Program-made: the position numbers and the translations under genes
Notes under the pieces: generated by a model
The model's input: the letters and a program-made list of their open reading frames with translations, nothing else
What the model was told of the DNA's origin: nothing
Database searches by the model: none
Source of the DNA: Montifringilla adamsi
Lineage: Eukaryota; Chordata; Aves; Passeriformes; Passeridae
NCBI GenBank assembly: GCA_017590115.1
Contig: JAGGNK010010337.1
Coordinates: 930,001-994,000 of the forward strand
Direction: 5' to 3'
Length of the DNA stretch: 64,000 nucleotides
Part shown: positions 33,866-46,500 of the stretch, one piece after another
Numbering within the stretch: the first letter of the stretch is position 1
How the letters are laid out: the number at the start of each line of letters is the position of its first letter

Positions 33866-36800
33866 AGAGATAAAACTAGCGATAAGACAAGAGTTTGTGA
33901 GGAATATTTAACCGTTGTGGAGGCTTTTACAAGACAGGTGCATTGCAGCTTATTTTGAATGCAGCTGGATGGAGGGGATTTTAAAAACGACCGACAGCAG
34001 AGGTTTTTTGTTTCTTTTAAATCTCACAATGTAAATACAAAAATCTAAGCAAAATTGTGCAAAATTCTCATTTTGTCAGAATAAACACTTGCCAGCAAAA
34101 ATCAGGTTCTAATTCTTTCAGTTGCTTAGGACAGCATTTGTAGTTGTTGCTCTCTGTGACCATGTAAATGGTGAGGGAAAATTATTTTTTCAAGGGTAAG
34201 GATGATGAGGAAACCCTGTTCATGTTTGATCTTTTTCAGGCTGGAGTGAGTATCAAAAATGCATAGATGTGAAGCAGGCTAAGAAATTGGAAAGAGCTTA
34301 GAGGCTGCTTAATGTACAGGATTGTATAATGTGACCAAAAATAGATATTGTTTGAAGTTCATTGTGGGATTAAAATTTACTGCATTGTTCTAACACCTCC
34401 AGGAAGCCAAACAGGCCTTGTGTTACTAGGCAAAGAAAGCTATCCAAGGTCATATACCTGCACGGTGTCAAAAGCAAGAACAGCATTTGACTCTTGTGTC
34501 TCCTTGTTAGGCCTCTCCACACAGTGCAGGAGGAAGAGTAGAGGTTTTCAACACCATGCATATGTGCAAAAATAGCCCTTTCAGCTCTTTCTGGCAAACT
34601 GAGAGTGTTGCTTTATGCTTTCAGTAAGCACAGAGCTCTCATGTTTACTGATGGGACTTTCACACGTCAGGAAATCAGAAAACTGGAGACGTAATCAGCG
34701 TGTCTGTTCTTGAATGAGGAATTTTCCCCAGAGCAAGTTGTGATGTGTGCTCTTAATGATTTGCATCTTTGGGTTCAGACTTTCCATGAGCTGCTTCCAG
34801 CACTGTAGGCACTAACTTGTGTTTGCAGTGCACAAACACACACCCAGCTGCAAGGGTAACAGCCATAGCTTCCATGTTTAGATCTTGACATAACTCTGAG
34901 TGGGGATGTCCAGTTCCTTTGGCAGCCTGGCCCAGCTGTGGGGTTTAGGTGGAGATGTCGGTGCAGCATTCAGTGCTACCCCAGGTTAGAGGTCAGCTAG
35001 AAACTGAGGCTTTTAAGAGAGGTTTTCCTTGCCCTTCTTCACTGGCAGCAAGATCTGTTGCAAACTTTCTGGTGTGTGGTCTGTGCACACTGAATGGCTG
35101 ACACTGAGCTTGTGATGTGGCGTTTTACCACTTCCACAGTATGAACAGCAAGCAGCAGCAGTTCCAGGGAGGGAGTTTTGTCCATTCCCTTAAAACAATG
35201 TACATAGCAATGGGGAACATCATGTGACTGCATGGACCTTATCCAGTGTTTTAAAGGGAAGATATCTCTAACAGTGTCCTGGCCTATGTAAACTGTATAG
35301 TTTTCCCAGACTTGGAAGAAAAGCACTGGTACTTTCCCAAGTTCCGCCCTTTTTGGTTTGATGTGTTAAAAAAAAAAAAGGGGGTTGATTCCTGCTTTCC
35401 TTCTGTCTCTAAAATGGGAAGTAGTTTAATGAAAATAAGAAATTATGCTTTTTCATGTCAAGAAGCAAAATCTTATCTCTGAACCATCTGTTTTGATAAG
35501 AATGAAGCAGAATGTGTACTTTTTTTTCCTTAAGTAATAACCTCTACTCTTAGTGGTGAAGAAAATATATGTAGGTGTGTGATTCTCCAGCAGCCTACAT
35601 GTAGATGTTGGGACAGTCCACCCCTGGATACGGGGCTATTTTCAGAGATATCTCCCAGCTTTGTTTGGAAGAATGCACAGAATTGAAGGAGGAAGGATGA
35701 CCTTGCTTTTAAAGCATTCATCTGGACCTTGGGTGCTGGGAGCTGAATTTCCAGCGCTGGGACTGGTTTCCTCTGTGGTCTGCAGTGTATTGCTCTGGGA
35801 ATGTGTGCCACACAATGGATGTCAGCACAAAGGGCCCTGGAGCTGACTCCAGGAGGTCTGGACTGCCCTACATTGCAGAGGGGCACTGCGTGGTGCCACA
35901 GCCCCCTTCCCAGAAAAGGCAGCTGCACCAGTTCAAGCACTGCTTTGTGCTGTTGGAGCTGTGCTGCTTCCAGTTCTGGCATTAAAGTGGTTGTGGCTCA
36001 TTTGGGCATCTCTGTACCACACTCTATTGTAAACCCAGGAAGCACTGAGGTACTGAGAAACACAGAGTTCATAAAATGGTTTTGAACTGTCTGCATGGTC
36101 TGGTTTTGGATTTCTTTTGTTTTGCACAAGCTCTTCCTAGTCACTCCAATGTCACTGACTTGGATTCCCTCTGTGGCACTGGAACCCAGCTAGGAAAAAA
36201 AAGCCTCATTTTGGCTGTTTCCCATGCCCAAACTGTTTTCCAGAAAACTCCAGTTTTGACAGACCTCAACTGCCTTCCAGGTTCTAACTCTGGCCTCAGG
36301 GCAAGAAGAAGAGCCTGGTGTTTAGAACACTGTTGGTCCCACACAGTTTCTAGAGGGCCACTGTGCAGACTTGCACACAAAGCCATTGAACTCGTTTTTC
36401 TGAGCAGCCACACTGGAGCGACATTTATGCGGCTTTGCAAAGCACCCTGAGGGCCTTGAGTGAAAGGATCTCTGCATATTCAAAGTAATATTATGTTTAT
36501 CTGCTCTATCCAAAGTAGAGAAGAAAATGCTTTATTGTCTGTGGCTTGAGATCTGCCTGCTATGATGTTTATGACAGTACAAAAGACAAACTCTTTGTAT
36601 CCTTGAGAAAACACACTGCCACTGGCTTTGATTTCCATGGGGTGAAGGTGATGGGAGTAGTGCTGAGCCAGTGCTTGCACCATCCATCCTCCCCAGAGAT
36701 GCGAAGTGGGGCTCACAGGCATTCCCCTAGCATGTTAGCAGCAGTTCACAGGGTCTCCAGGCCAGCTTGGAAGTTCAAGTCATGACTAAAATAAAGGAAG

Positions 36801-36988
36801 CCAACTGTGATAGCACACAGAGAAGTCATTGCCTTTTGTCCAAAGGAAATCAGGCTGACACTTTCTTCTTAGAGTCTCTTGGCTCCTAACATTTGGAAGA
36901 TAAGATCTGTCCAGTCAGAGGGGGCTGTATAAACTTCCTGTGAACTTTCATAGTTGATGATCAAAAGGAATCACAAAACATGTTGTCA

Positions 36989-37015
36989 TTATTTATCTAT
37001 TTATTTATCTATTTA
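36989..37015. repeat. (TTTATTTATCTA)n short tandem repeat
   Basis: TTATTTATCTATTTATTTATCTATTTA contains two copies of a 12-base unit, itself built from 4-base units. The first 20 and last 15 bases can be read as ATTTATCT periods. Confidence 0.88.
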
Positions 37016-37335
37016 GAAGTTCAAAGAGTGTTCAGTGCTATTGGTTGTGATTTTTTTTTTTCTATCATGTAAACAAGGTGATATCATACTGGATGTACAG
37101 CCTTAGGCCCACATTTTGCATTTTGAGTTTAACTTAAGAGCTATTTTGCTCTGGAAAGCATCTTTGCAGGGGGAAAAATGTGAAAAATGCAACCACCACC
37201 CATATTCTGCTTCAGAAGACATCTCTGCAATGTTTTCTGTCCTTGTGTCCCTTGCTTTGTTAAAAGATTCTCTTCCCTTTGTTAGCTTCATATAGCCAGT
37301 GTAACAATAGAGACAGTTCCCAACAGCATCTTTTT

Positions 37336-37374
37336 CTTTGTCCCACTACCTGGGACAAAGTACAGGTAGTGGGA
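37336..37374. repeat. Two overlapping perfect inverted repeats
   Basis: Hairpin A pairs CTTTGTCCCA (37336-37345) with TGGGACAAAG (37351-37360) across a 5-base loop. Hairpin B pairs TCCCACTACCTG (37341-37352) with CAGGTAGTGGGA (37363-37374) across a 10-base loop. Both are perfect, and they share 37341-37345 and 37351-37352, so they cannot form together. Confidence 0.9.
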
Positions 37375-38930
37375 TACCTTGACAAGAACTTGAAAAGTTC
37401 CCCTTCAGCCAGAGACTTGGCTTGTATGACCTGTAATACCATAATTTATGTGCTCTAAGAAGGATTCTGCCCCTCTGTTCCCATTAAGTAAAAGCTTTGC
37501 AGCACTTGCTCAGATTCACACAAGATTTAGTCCTCCCAAAGTTATATTTTTGTGTGTTCGGCTTCAATGCAATTCCAGGTGTGAGGGGATCTGTTTTTTG
37601 AATTGTCTTCTAGTCCCATGTGGAGCATCTTGTATCACAGGATGTGTGCTGTGAACAGGGGCAACAGAAACTTGTCCTTTCCTTTCACTTCTACTTAAAA
37701 GAAACAGTAGTGAAATGAGATGAATGGAGATCTTGCCGTCATGTCAGGTCAAATCAGAAATCCTGTGGAGTGTCAAGCAACTCACTGACATCTCTCCTGA
37801 TATGGCTGGTTCCCAGAGGAAGCCTGCCTGTCTCATTTGCCCTTCTGCTTGGGGCATAAATCCACCCTTGATGGGGATATACAGACAGGACAAACAACCT
37901 CTCTTTGCGGGCTTTTCCACCCCCTCCATCAGTTTTGGACCTACAGCTTCCTGTCTCTCCCTTTTGGGCATGCCTGGGATGCAGCAGAGCCATACAAGGA
38001 AGGGTGTTGACTGGAAGGAAGATGGGTTGCAGACAGGGCTGGCTCTGGAGAGTTAAGGAGCAGAAGGACTGATTTACTTGAGATTCCCACCTTTTGGTTA
38101 TCCCTCTGGCTTGGCTTGTGCCTTGGCCTGGTGCCATCTGACACAGTTTGCAGCGCTGGGATGTTGAGGGCTGGCTGAATTGGCTGCCTGGGCTCAGCGC
38201 CAGTTTGTGTGGCTTGTTTGGCTTTGCACTGCATTTCTAGTGGGGTGAGCTGTAATATGTGTCTCCTGTCATGAATCAGACCATAGGTATGGATAATTCT
38301 CAAACCAGGCAGTCGCATGAATTAATTCCACGCTGTTCATGTTTAAAGTTGTTTTATTAAGGAATTATTCAGCTTATTGCTCAGCAAATTTCCAGCATCA
38401 TTAGTAGATTTAGAATGAAGGTTGTGTCTCAGTATGACCAAACAGTGTCTTAAAGCTTTAATTGCCAAATAAAAACTCTTTCCACCTCTCTTTTCTAAAA
38501 CACACGACATTACTAAACCTCCACTTTGGTAAAATATTGTAGCACATATATTTAAGTGTATTTTTAAGTTCTTTTGAAGTCAGTGTTTAAGTGCTTTGCT
38601 GAATCAGGGCCTAAAATAATAATAGCCACAAAGTTAAGCCACTTTACTTTTGAATGAGTGTTTGCACAGCAACTGAGTGCTTGTCAGCTTCTTGTCATGG
38701 CCCCCAGGTGCAGATCTCCCCTTAGTTTCAGTGAATTAGAAACTTTTTCAAATTGCTGTTTTGCACACAGTTGCAGTGTCAGGGTCAGACCCAAGTATGG
38801 TAGGCTCTCATTTGCACAATGAGACCAAACTGAAATGGGATATAGGGCCATAAAGGGATTGGCAGCATCTCAAAGAGAGCCCAGCTATGATTAGTCATTT
38901 CCTATATACATACTATATAAATACTGGGGA

Positions 38931-38946
38931 TATACACACACACACA
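38931..38946. repeat. (AC)n short microsatellite
   Basis: About seven AC units follow GGGGATATAC. Confidence 0.85.
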
Positions 38947-41592
38947 AGTTGTTTTCTTTTCTTGGTTAATGAAACCAGTACTGTGCTTCAAACCTGATCC
39001 TTGCTAGATCATTGAGGAGGCCATGGAAAATTAATTCTCCTGTCAGAAGAGAGTTGTGCATATACTATAAGTAATGGATCTGAAATGGGGGACGAAAACA
39101 AGTCTGTAGCTGACTGATCTTAGCCTTTCACCTCTGCAGCCCCCTTGCAACTGGGGAGCTCCTATGTTGAGTCAACTATTTGCTATTGTTTGCAAGGCTG
39201 CAATCTACTTTTGTGCTACTTACTTGGATACCACAATCCTAGCAAAACATGCAATGGGGCAAGATTGAAGTTAACATGCCACTGAAGGCAGTGGAAGGTT
39301 TAATCTCTTTGGTAGAATGATACCTTTGGGGTCAGAGGTGTTATCTTGTGCCACTTGCTTTGTTGTTGTTGCATGTTCAACATGTTCTTACACCATCAGG
39401 TTGGAGTGTTACTAAAACGGGCCAGTGCTGTGCACTGTTAATTTAAAGAACTCGGTGGTGCTATGGGACTGCTTCAGAGTGTGTGGTGGCTGCTGCCCTG
39501 CCTGTCATCACTTTGCCCCACCTGGTAGCCCACAGAATTCCCTATGCAAAAGTATTGAGTGCTGAGTCTCTATAAAAAGAGCAAAGAACACAGTTTTTGT
39601 AGTGCAAGTGTGCTTCACATTAAGAGCTGTCTCAGGCTTTCCCCCTTATTTCCATACCTCTGCAAGTCACTGCCTGGTGATGAGGAAGTGCTGCTCCCAA
39701 GCTCCCTGCCTCTCCCAGTGAGGTTAGCAGGAGCTGCAGGCACTTTTAGCAGTATTGGGTTAAAAACATAGTGAGACAGACTAGTTAAGTTTCATTTTTG
39801 CTGTTGAGTCTTAAACAAATACATATTTATCGAAGTCACTGGAAAGATGGCCAGTAAATATGTGGGGATGACACAAGGAAGAGCAATAAGGTGACCATCT
39901 TCAATGGGAAAGGGGCATAAGCCCTTGTGAAGGGCATAAAATTATTTGAGAAGGAGAAAAATCTTAAGTAACTTTGCAGGAGAGTTTTTATCTAAAAATT
40001 GCAAAGGAAAATTTTACTGAAATTGAAGCAGTGATTAATTTGAATTTATACCTACCAGAGATTTGTGCTGCTGTTGTGGCTGGCTTAGTCTGGAGCTCAA
40101 CCCTGATGCCGTGCTTTCACCTACTGAAAGTGATAAAATTTCATGAGGAGCAAGTCTGATTTTTGTTTCCTCTCCTGTTGCTGCTGATAGCTGCTTGGAA
40201 AGCATTCAGTGAAGGATCTCAGACTGGGCATCTCACATTTCCCTTTCAGGCAGAGACTCCAGGTGTGGCTGGTGAGGGCTCCTGCTGTGCTCTCACCCTG
40301 CTCAGTGCATGTCTGCTCCTGTGCCTCACGTGGCTGCTCCATCCCGGGGCCAGGCATGTAGGAAGGACTGTGTTCAACCCGTCAGAAAGGGGAAGCGTAT
40401 CTGAAATAACAAACTAAACATCAGCTGCGTGTGAGCAATGGGCTGTCTGTCCCTGCAGGGAGGTGAGGGTACACACTCTGCCTTTTGATGGCAGGGTAGC
40501 TGTGATGTTGTAATTAATGCAAAATTAGCTGTTCATCGTGTCCTTTGTTTATGATTTCAGAACTTATATTGTGTTCTGAGGTGTTGATGTGCTCAAATGA
40601 AAGCTCAGTGAGAAAAAAAGTAAGATGTGGGGATGGATCTTCTTTTACTGGGATCAATCTGAGCTACACGTCACCTTTTGGCAAGGAACTGATTTGGGGT
40701 GTATTCATGGGGCTTAGAATAGAAATATACTTGTCTGAGGGCTTCTGTGGCAGTCACCTGCCCAAGGCCAAAGCTTGGGTCATAGTTTTACTACTGTGCC
40801 TTATTCCTACATATTTGTGTATGCATGATATATTTTAACAACTTTACTTGCTTTGCTTGGAATTTTAAACTGGAACAAAGCGTGTATGTAATGCACACAG
40901 CATTTTCCATGATTTATGAAGGCCAGCTTGCCTGCTCCCCCAGATCCTTGCCATATATGCAGATGTGGTCACGGAATGAAGTGCCACAGAGCGTTGCCAT
41001 GAACACTGGAGTGGGATGTGATGCAGATGGTTGGTACATACTCCCATGTTACCAGTAATGGGGGCTATAGAAGGGCTGAGCATGATCAGCCATTTCACTT
41101 GTGTTTTGTCACTCACATTTCTAGAGTGTTTTTTTTATTAGTTCTGTGTCTTTGAACACTCCCTCTGCAGTGATGCAGTCTGAAACCTTACTTTGCTGCG
41201 AGGAGCTAGCAATTTCCCTCTTTCCCAGTCACGCTGCTGAAATTGTGCCCACTTGATAAATCAGCATGTAATAAATTTACCTTAGTCATATACCAAAGGA
41301 ACTTTCCAGGACAAAACGGAGTAATAATTCTTTAATATTTGGCTCTCATGGCTCTGGCTGGGCATCACTGGTGCATTCTTAGCGGAATTTAGTGTGAAAT
41401 TGCAATCTTAGCATATGGTGCTTTCATATCTAGGAACTATTTGATGTGATGTCATTTCAGCATCTTCTGGACCCCCTGACAGCTTCAGTAACTGTTTTGT
41501 TATGTTTATCTATCTGTGAGTAGTCTGTGTGCAGTTTTTGGTAGCAGTGTAAAATGTGTGTCATGGATATGCTTTTGTGTGATGTTCTTGTT

Positions 41593-41611
41593 AGAGAGAG
41601 AGAGAGAGAGA
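41593..41611. repeat. (AG)n microsatellite, about nine units
   Basis: A perfect AG run follows CTTGTT and precedes ATGGTTTCAG. Confidence 0.92.
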
Positions 41612-42610
41612 TGGTTTCAGTGTGCATTCTGCTGGGAGTCCTGTCACAAAATTCGGAGTTTTCCAAAGTACAGGCAACAATATGCTCTGGTGTATTTTAT
41701 ATATAAGAATGGCTATATGGAAGCAGGTGTTTCCCTGAAACATCTTGGCTATCTCACACTACCAGAAGAGTAATATATTGGAACTCGTTAATCTCCTCAT
41801 GTAGAAACCTAGTTATATTAATTATATCATGTACGTTTTCTTGTGTTCAACTCCCAAAATAACATATAAAGGATTTCATATGCTGGTGTTGACTTTTAGG
41901 TGCAGGGGTGGAGCATCATAACAGCACAATGAAGTGGTTAATAGATACAGGAGAAATTGATTTCCTATTTAGCTTGGCATAGGCAGCTTTGCAATTTTCT
42001 GCCCACTAGAGGGACTGCTGCTTATACTGCTCGTTGCAGAACACAGACTCATGAAATCCTTTCAGTATCTCTTACAAAGTTTTAAAACTTTGAAAGACTG
42101 ACTCTGATTACATCCTCTCAAGACTGAGTCTCCAAGGTATCTCTCAAAGTGTAAAAACTTTGGGCACAGTACTCTTATTCTGAGTCCAAATATTTTTAAA
42201 CTGAATTTTCTTAATAAATGTTCTTTCTTTTTTATAAAGTATTTTCTGTTCTCTTGATTTATCAGTCCAGACTTTCCTATATGACGTTGGTGGGGATTAA
42301 TTTGGATTCTTTTTGTCAAGGAAAAAATGCTGTATGTCTTTATTTATGTTTGGTGTAAGTTTTGTTTTGCAACCATGGTGCCAGTGAATATGGTAAACTA
42401 ATCAGTTCTTGTATTTGCAAACGTCAGTGAAATGGGTTTCTCCTTTAACTGGGAGATAGCAAGCTTTGGGTAAGCAGCAATTAAACTTATAGTCAGTATG
42501 AGAAAACTTCCAGATGTGTCTCTGTGTTCTTCTTTAGCTGGGGGATTTTTTTCTGTTTGTTTGTTGGAGCTGCATGTTTTTGACCTGCCCAATTTTCTTC
42601 TTAATTACAG

Positions 42611-42698
42611 AAACATGAAAGAATACAGGAAGTCCTGCATGTCCTTATGAATACCTGTGCTAATTAAGTCACTGGCTTGGTACTGGGAGAACAGTAAG
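42611..42698 (+). other. Candidate non-coding exon, 88 bp
   Basis: The acceptor aattttcttcttaattacag and the donor AACAGTAAG|gtaagcag are both good. All three frames contain stops in context: after the phase 1 end of 30950-31017 the next codons read E-T-stop. It would therefore be untranslated or the end of a short peptide. Confidence 0.18.
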
Positions 42699-43082
42699 GT
42701 AAGCAGTCAGGCCATGCCAGCAGAATTTCTTGTAATCTGCATGATTGTATTTCAACAAAGCTTCAGTGCTTTCACATATCAAATTCATAAGTAGTCAGGC
42801 AAAGACAAATAGCCTGCAGGTCTGAATGTGATAGATTTAGTGGAAAGCTTTGGTGAGTAAACATCTCTTTTTTTCCTTCTGGGAAAAAAAAAATTACAAG
42901 TTTTGTGGTAGTTTTCTCTTTTTTAGAAGGCAATATCTCTAATTTCCACAATCAATTCCTGCCCAAATCTCAGCTTCCTGGGCTGACTCTGGGGAGGGGC
43001 TGGAGGAGGGGTGGAATGTTTCAAAACTTAGCTGATGAAAAGGCATGCTGTTTTGTGGATGCCTCCCAGAATTGTTTAAATC

Positions 43083-43130
43083 TGTGTGTGTGTGTGCGCG
43101 TGCTTATGAAAAGGGGAGGGGGGGGGGGGA
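43083..43130. repeat. (TG)n/(CG) tract next to a G run
   Basis: An alternating TG/CG tract (43083-43102) is followed 11 bases later by GGGGAGGGGGGGGGGGG (43113-43129). The first half is a Z-DNA-type sequence and the second is a G-quadruplex-type sequence. Confidence 0.85.
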
Positions 43131-43558
43131 GAGAGATCTCCATGACAACTGGCCTGGCCAGTCTGTGTTCTCTGCAATCATTTTAGCTGGAATCAGTGCT
43201 GAGAGGTCATATGAAGGAGTTATGGGAAGCACAGCAGGTATTAGACACTAAACGACTGGTTTTCTGATTGCCTCAGATAATAACACAGAGTTTTGTCTGG
43301 GAAATACAAATCTGAGAATGGAGTGGAAAGGGAAATGCTCCAAATTTCAGGTAACAAAAACTGCCTTTTTAATGTTATGTCCTCCCATTGTAAATTTTGA
43401 TGATTTTTAATTTTATTTTTTATTGGTGGTGGTGTTTACTCCCAGCTGAGAGTGCTGGAGTGAGCTTGGATTCCCTGACTCTGGGGAATGATGTCATGCG
43501 GCAACAGTTGGATTCTATTAGCCAGGGAAAGAGGAAACATCCTGCATTTTTTGTTTTT

Positions 43559-43580
43559 GGGGTGGGAGGGGGGAAGGGAG
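43559..43580 (+). repeat. G-quadruplex-type motif
   Basis: GGGGTGGGAGGGGGGAAGGG satisfies four runs of at least three G with loops of one to two bases on the plus strand. It lies 430 bp from the G run at 43113. Confidence 0.7.
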
Positions 43581-46500
43581 TTACTTTGGCTCTTTGTTGA
43601 ATCTTGTGCAAAGGCTACAAGAAGTGTTTTAAAAAGTTTGTAACAAATTAATTCCCAGAAAATACCATTTAGGACCCAGACAGCACCAAAGCTTAAACCC
43701 ACTGCAGCGATTACTCCTATATGCAAGAAAATTATTATGGAAATATTAAAGAAATCAGAGGACTTTTCTTTCATCTTGAATGCTCCTATATTCATCTTTA
43801 ATGAGAAAATTAATTAAACCATAATTAAGCAGAGGATTTGGAGCCTCCCTGCACTTGGGATCCTTTAGTAATTGTTTGGAGAATGCGCTGCTATAGAGTT
43901 TCTTCTGGGTTGGGCCCTCTCTCAAGCGGCTGCTCATGAATAGATGATGCTGGCAGCATTGTTCTTAATAAGGTTTTCAGTCCTAGACTGTGTATTTCAT
44001 AGCTGTAGACCAGCCTTTTAGGGATGAGACAGTGGGGAAAGAAAGCAGAAAACTCATAATTTCAGCCATTTCAAAGGGACTTTTCTTTCCAGCTTTCCTT
44101 TTGCTAAATGCTGTATTAAACACAATGCTAGGGCATCATGCATAGCATTTTAAGCAGAAAAATACCTAATGGGTGTACAGCTGTTGTATCCTAATGAAAA
44201 GACTTAAAAACTTAATATAATCCTACTTTGCCAAACATCACAAAACTACATTGTATCAGCAACCATGATGAATATATTAAGTCACCATTGTGCTGTTTAA
44301 ATTCCCCTTTGGAGATGCTCATTTCTACTTTTATGCTGCTTTGTTCCCTTCAGTGTGTTTCAGGCATGATCCAAAGCTTGCTGGAGTCCATGGGAGTTTT
44401 CCCGTCAACTTCAAAGGGCTTGGGATCAGCCTCTGCCTGAGAACTTCCCAGCCTCTGTGTCAGTCTTTTGACTGCAGGACCAGGCCACAGGCTCTGCCTT
44501 TTCTTTCTTGAACTTTCCAAACAGAAGGTCTTTTGTGTTTCTCCAAACAATGCCAGATGCTGCTGACTGGCTTCAGCGTGGCTGCTAATAACACATGCTG
44601 GAGATGATGGTGATGCTGATCTCCACTTTCTCCTCAAACCTTCCTAGAGGGGAAAGAATGGAAATCAGGTCCTTCTATCCCACCTCTCTCTCCACAAACG
44701 GCTGTTGTTTATGAGAGTGTGTGTGCAGATTGTTCCTGGATATAGGGCTGTGCTTCAGAGGGGAGTTCCAGGAATACTTAAGGGAAAAAAACGCTGTCAT
44801 AGCTGTGACCTACCCCAGAGCAGTCATGCAGGAGGAACAGGCTGTGTTGGAGTGGAACTGACAGCTGTCATCTGCAAACTGAGGGCTCATCAGCACTGCC
44901 TAGCACTTTGTGTCCACCTCTTGCCTACCAGCTTGATTCCTTAAATAAATATTACTGTTAGCAAACATTGATAGCCTGGTTTGGAAAAAAAAATCATCTC
45001 TTTGATGGCTGGGACCAGTTTAATATGAAATTCTTGTGCTATTTTTGACTAGAAATTAAATATCTGTGGAGCTGGTGTGCTAATTTGAACCGTCTCCCTC
45101 CTTAAGAAGGAACACTGTGATTATTTCCCAATTTTAAGGTTCATTTGAGGGGAAAATGCTATTAGTCCCTGAAATTTCTAAGACAGACAAACCTAATGAT
45201 TTTCAGTGTTAGAACTGCTGCTTTTAAGTGCTTACATTTTACAGATGATCATAATGGGAATCCTGAGAGATCTCGGCAAGGAGTTGCAAACTGGGTATTC
45301 CAAAGGCAGCAGTGGGTTTTTGGTGTATATCTGTTTGCTGTGATGCAGCAGGAGGCCTGGTGAACTCTCTCCTAGAGTTTCTGGCTGAGTGGCATTTCCC
45401 TTAATGGTCTGTGCTGTAGCATTTGCAAGTTACTTTGAAAAGTGATACAAGGCATCATTCCCTTGGACCTTTAAGATAATTTCCATATGTTCTAGCATTC
45501 TGAATGGTTTCAAATGAAGTTTTCATATGCTAAGCTATGTATAACTTACAAGTAGGAGATAATAATAAAAATTATAATATATTTGTAACTACAATTGCAA
45601 CAAGATTGACCCATTGTTTATTCTATTGAGGGAGTGAGCAATTCAGGAAGGTTGCTGGTATAGCTGGTAAGGCAGGTGGAGTCCTTGCAGGAGTCTGTGC
45701 AGGTGTAACAGCTCTGTGTTCAATACAGCACCTCTGGACAAGTCCTTAGCTCAGCATTTACAGCTTTCTGTATTGTCACTTTATCAGTGAATTCATTTCT
45801 GTATTTCAAAGACAGTTGCTTTGTGTTGTCCTGATACAAATCTCCTCACTGGTCCCAGGTGTCCACCATGTTTCTGCCAGTGGCTGAATGTCCATACTCT
45901 CTCTGTGGATAGTCCGTGGCTCTGAGTTTTCCAGAGACAGTGGTGAGATTCTTTGGTGGGATTAATTGCTTTCTGTCTTACTGTTCTTAGAAGGGAAGTG
46001 AATGGACACAGTAGAAATTTTTTTGTTCTCTATTCTTGTTGTCTACAGAGTAATTTTTATAATCTGAGGTGTTTTAATTGCTTGTTTTATCTTGCATAGA
46101 TCCTGTCTTCTGTAACTCCTTGTACACGCTCTGTCTATAGGCTGACAGCAGATGTTTGTGTTGTCCATTGAGGTCAATTGCAAGTTAACTGCTACCCTGA
46201 TGCATTTGTCTTTATTACTTAGAAGTACACTGCTTTGCAAATGAGCTGAGGCTATCTAGAAGCCTAGGACTCACTTTGTCTGTACAATTCAATACTAGTT
46301 TCTGCTCTTATTCCTTTCTCTAGATTACTACAAAGTCCTCTGTATTTTTCTTCTTAGGAAAAGTCTGTGAGACTTGGAAAAACCTTGTAGTTTTCTTTGT
46401 TTCTGCTGAAGGTTGATCTTCAGAGCACCTGGTTGTGGACAGATGTACCATTAAACTGCTGAACACAAGATCAGTATTCTTCATCTGTAACTTTATGCCC

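Noticed and set aside
35530..35982. 150-codon minus-strand frame
   Set aside because: About one frame of this length is expected by chance; there is no domain and no coding-like context.
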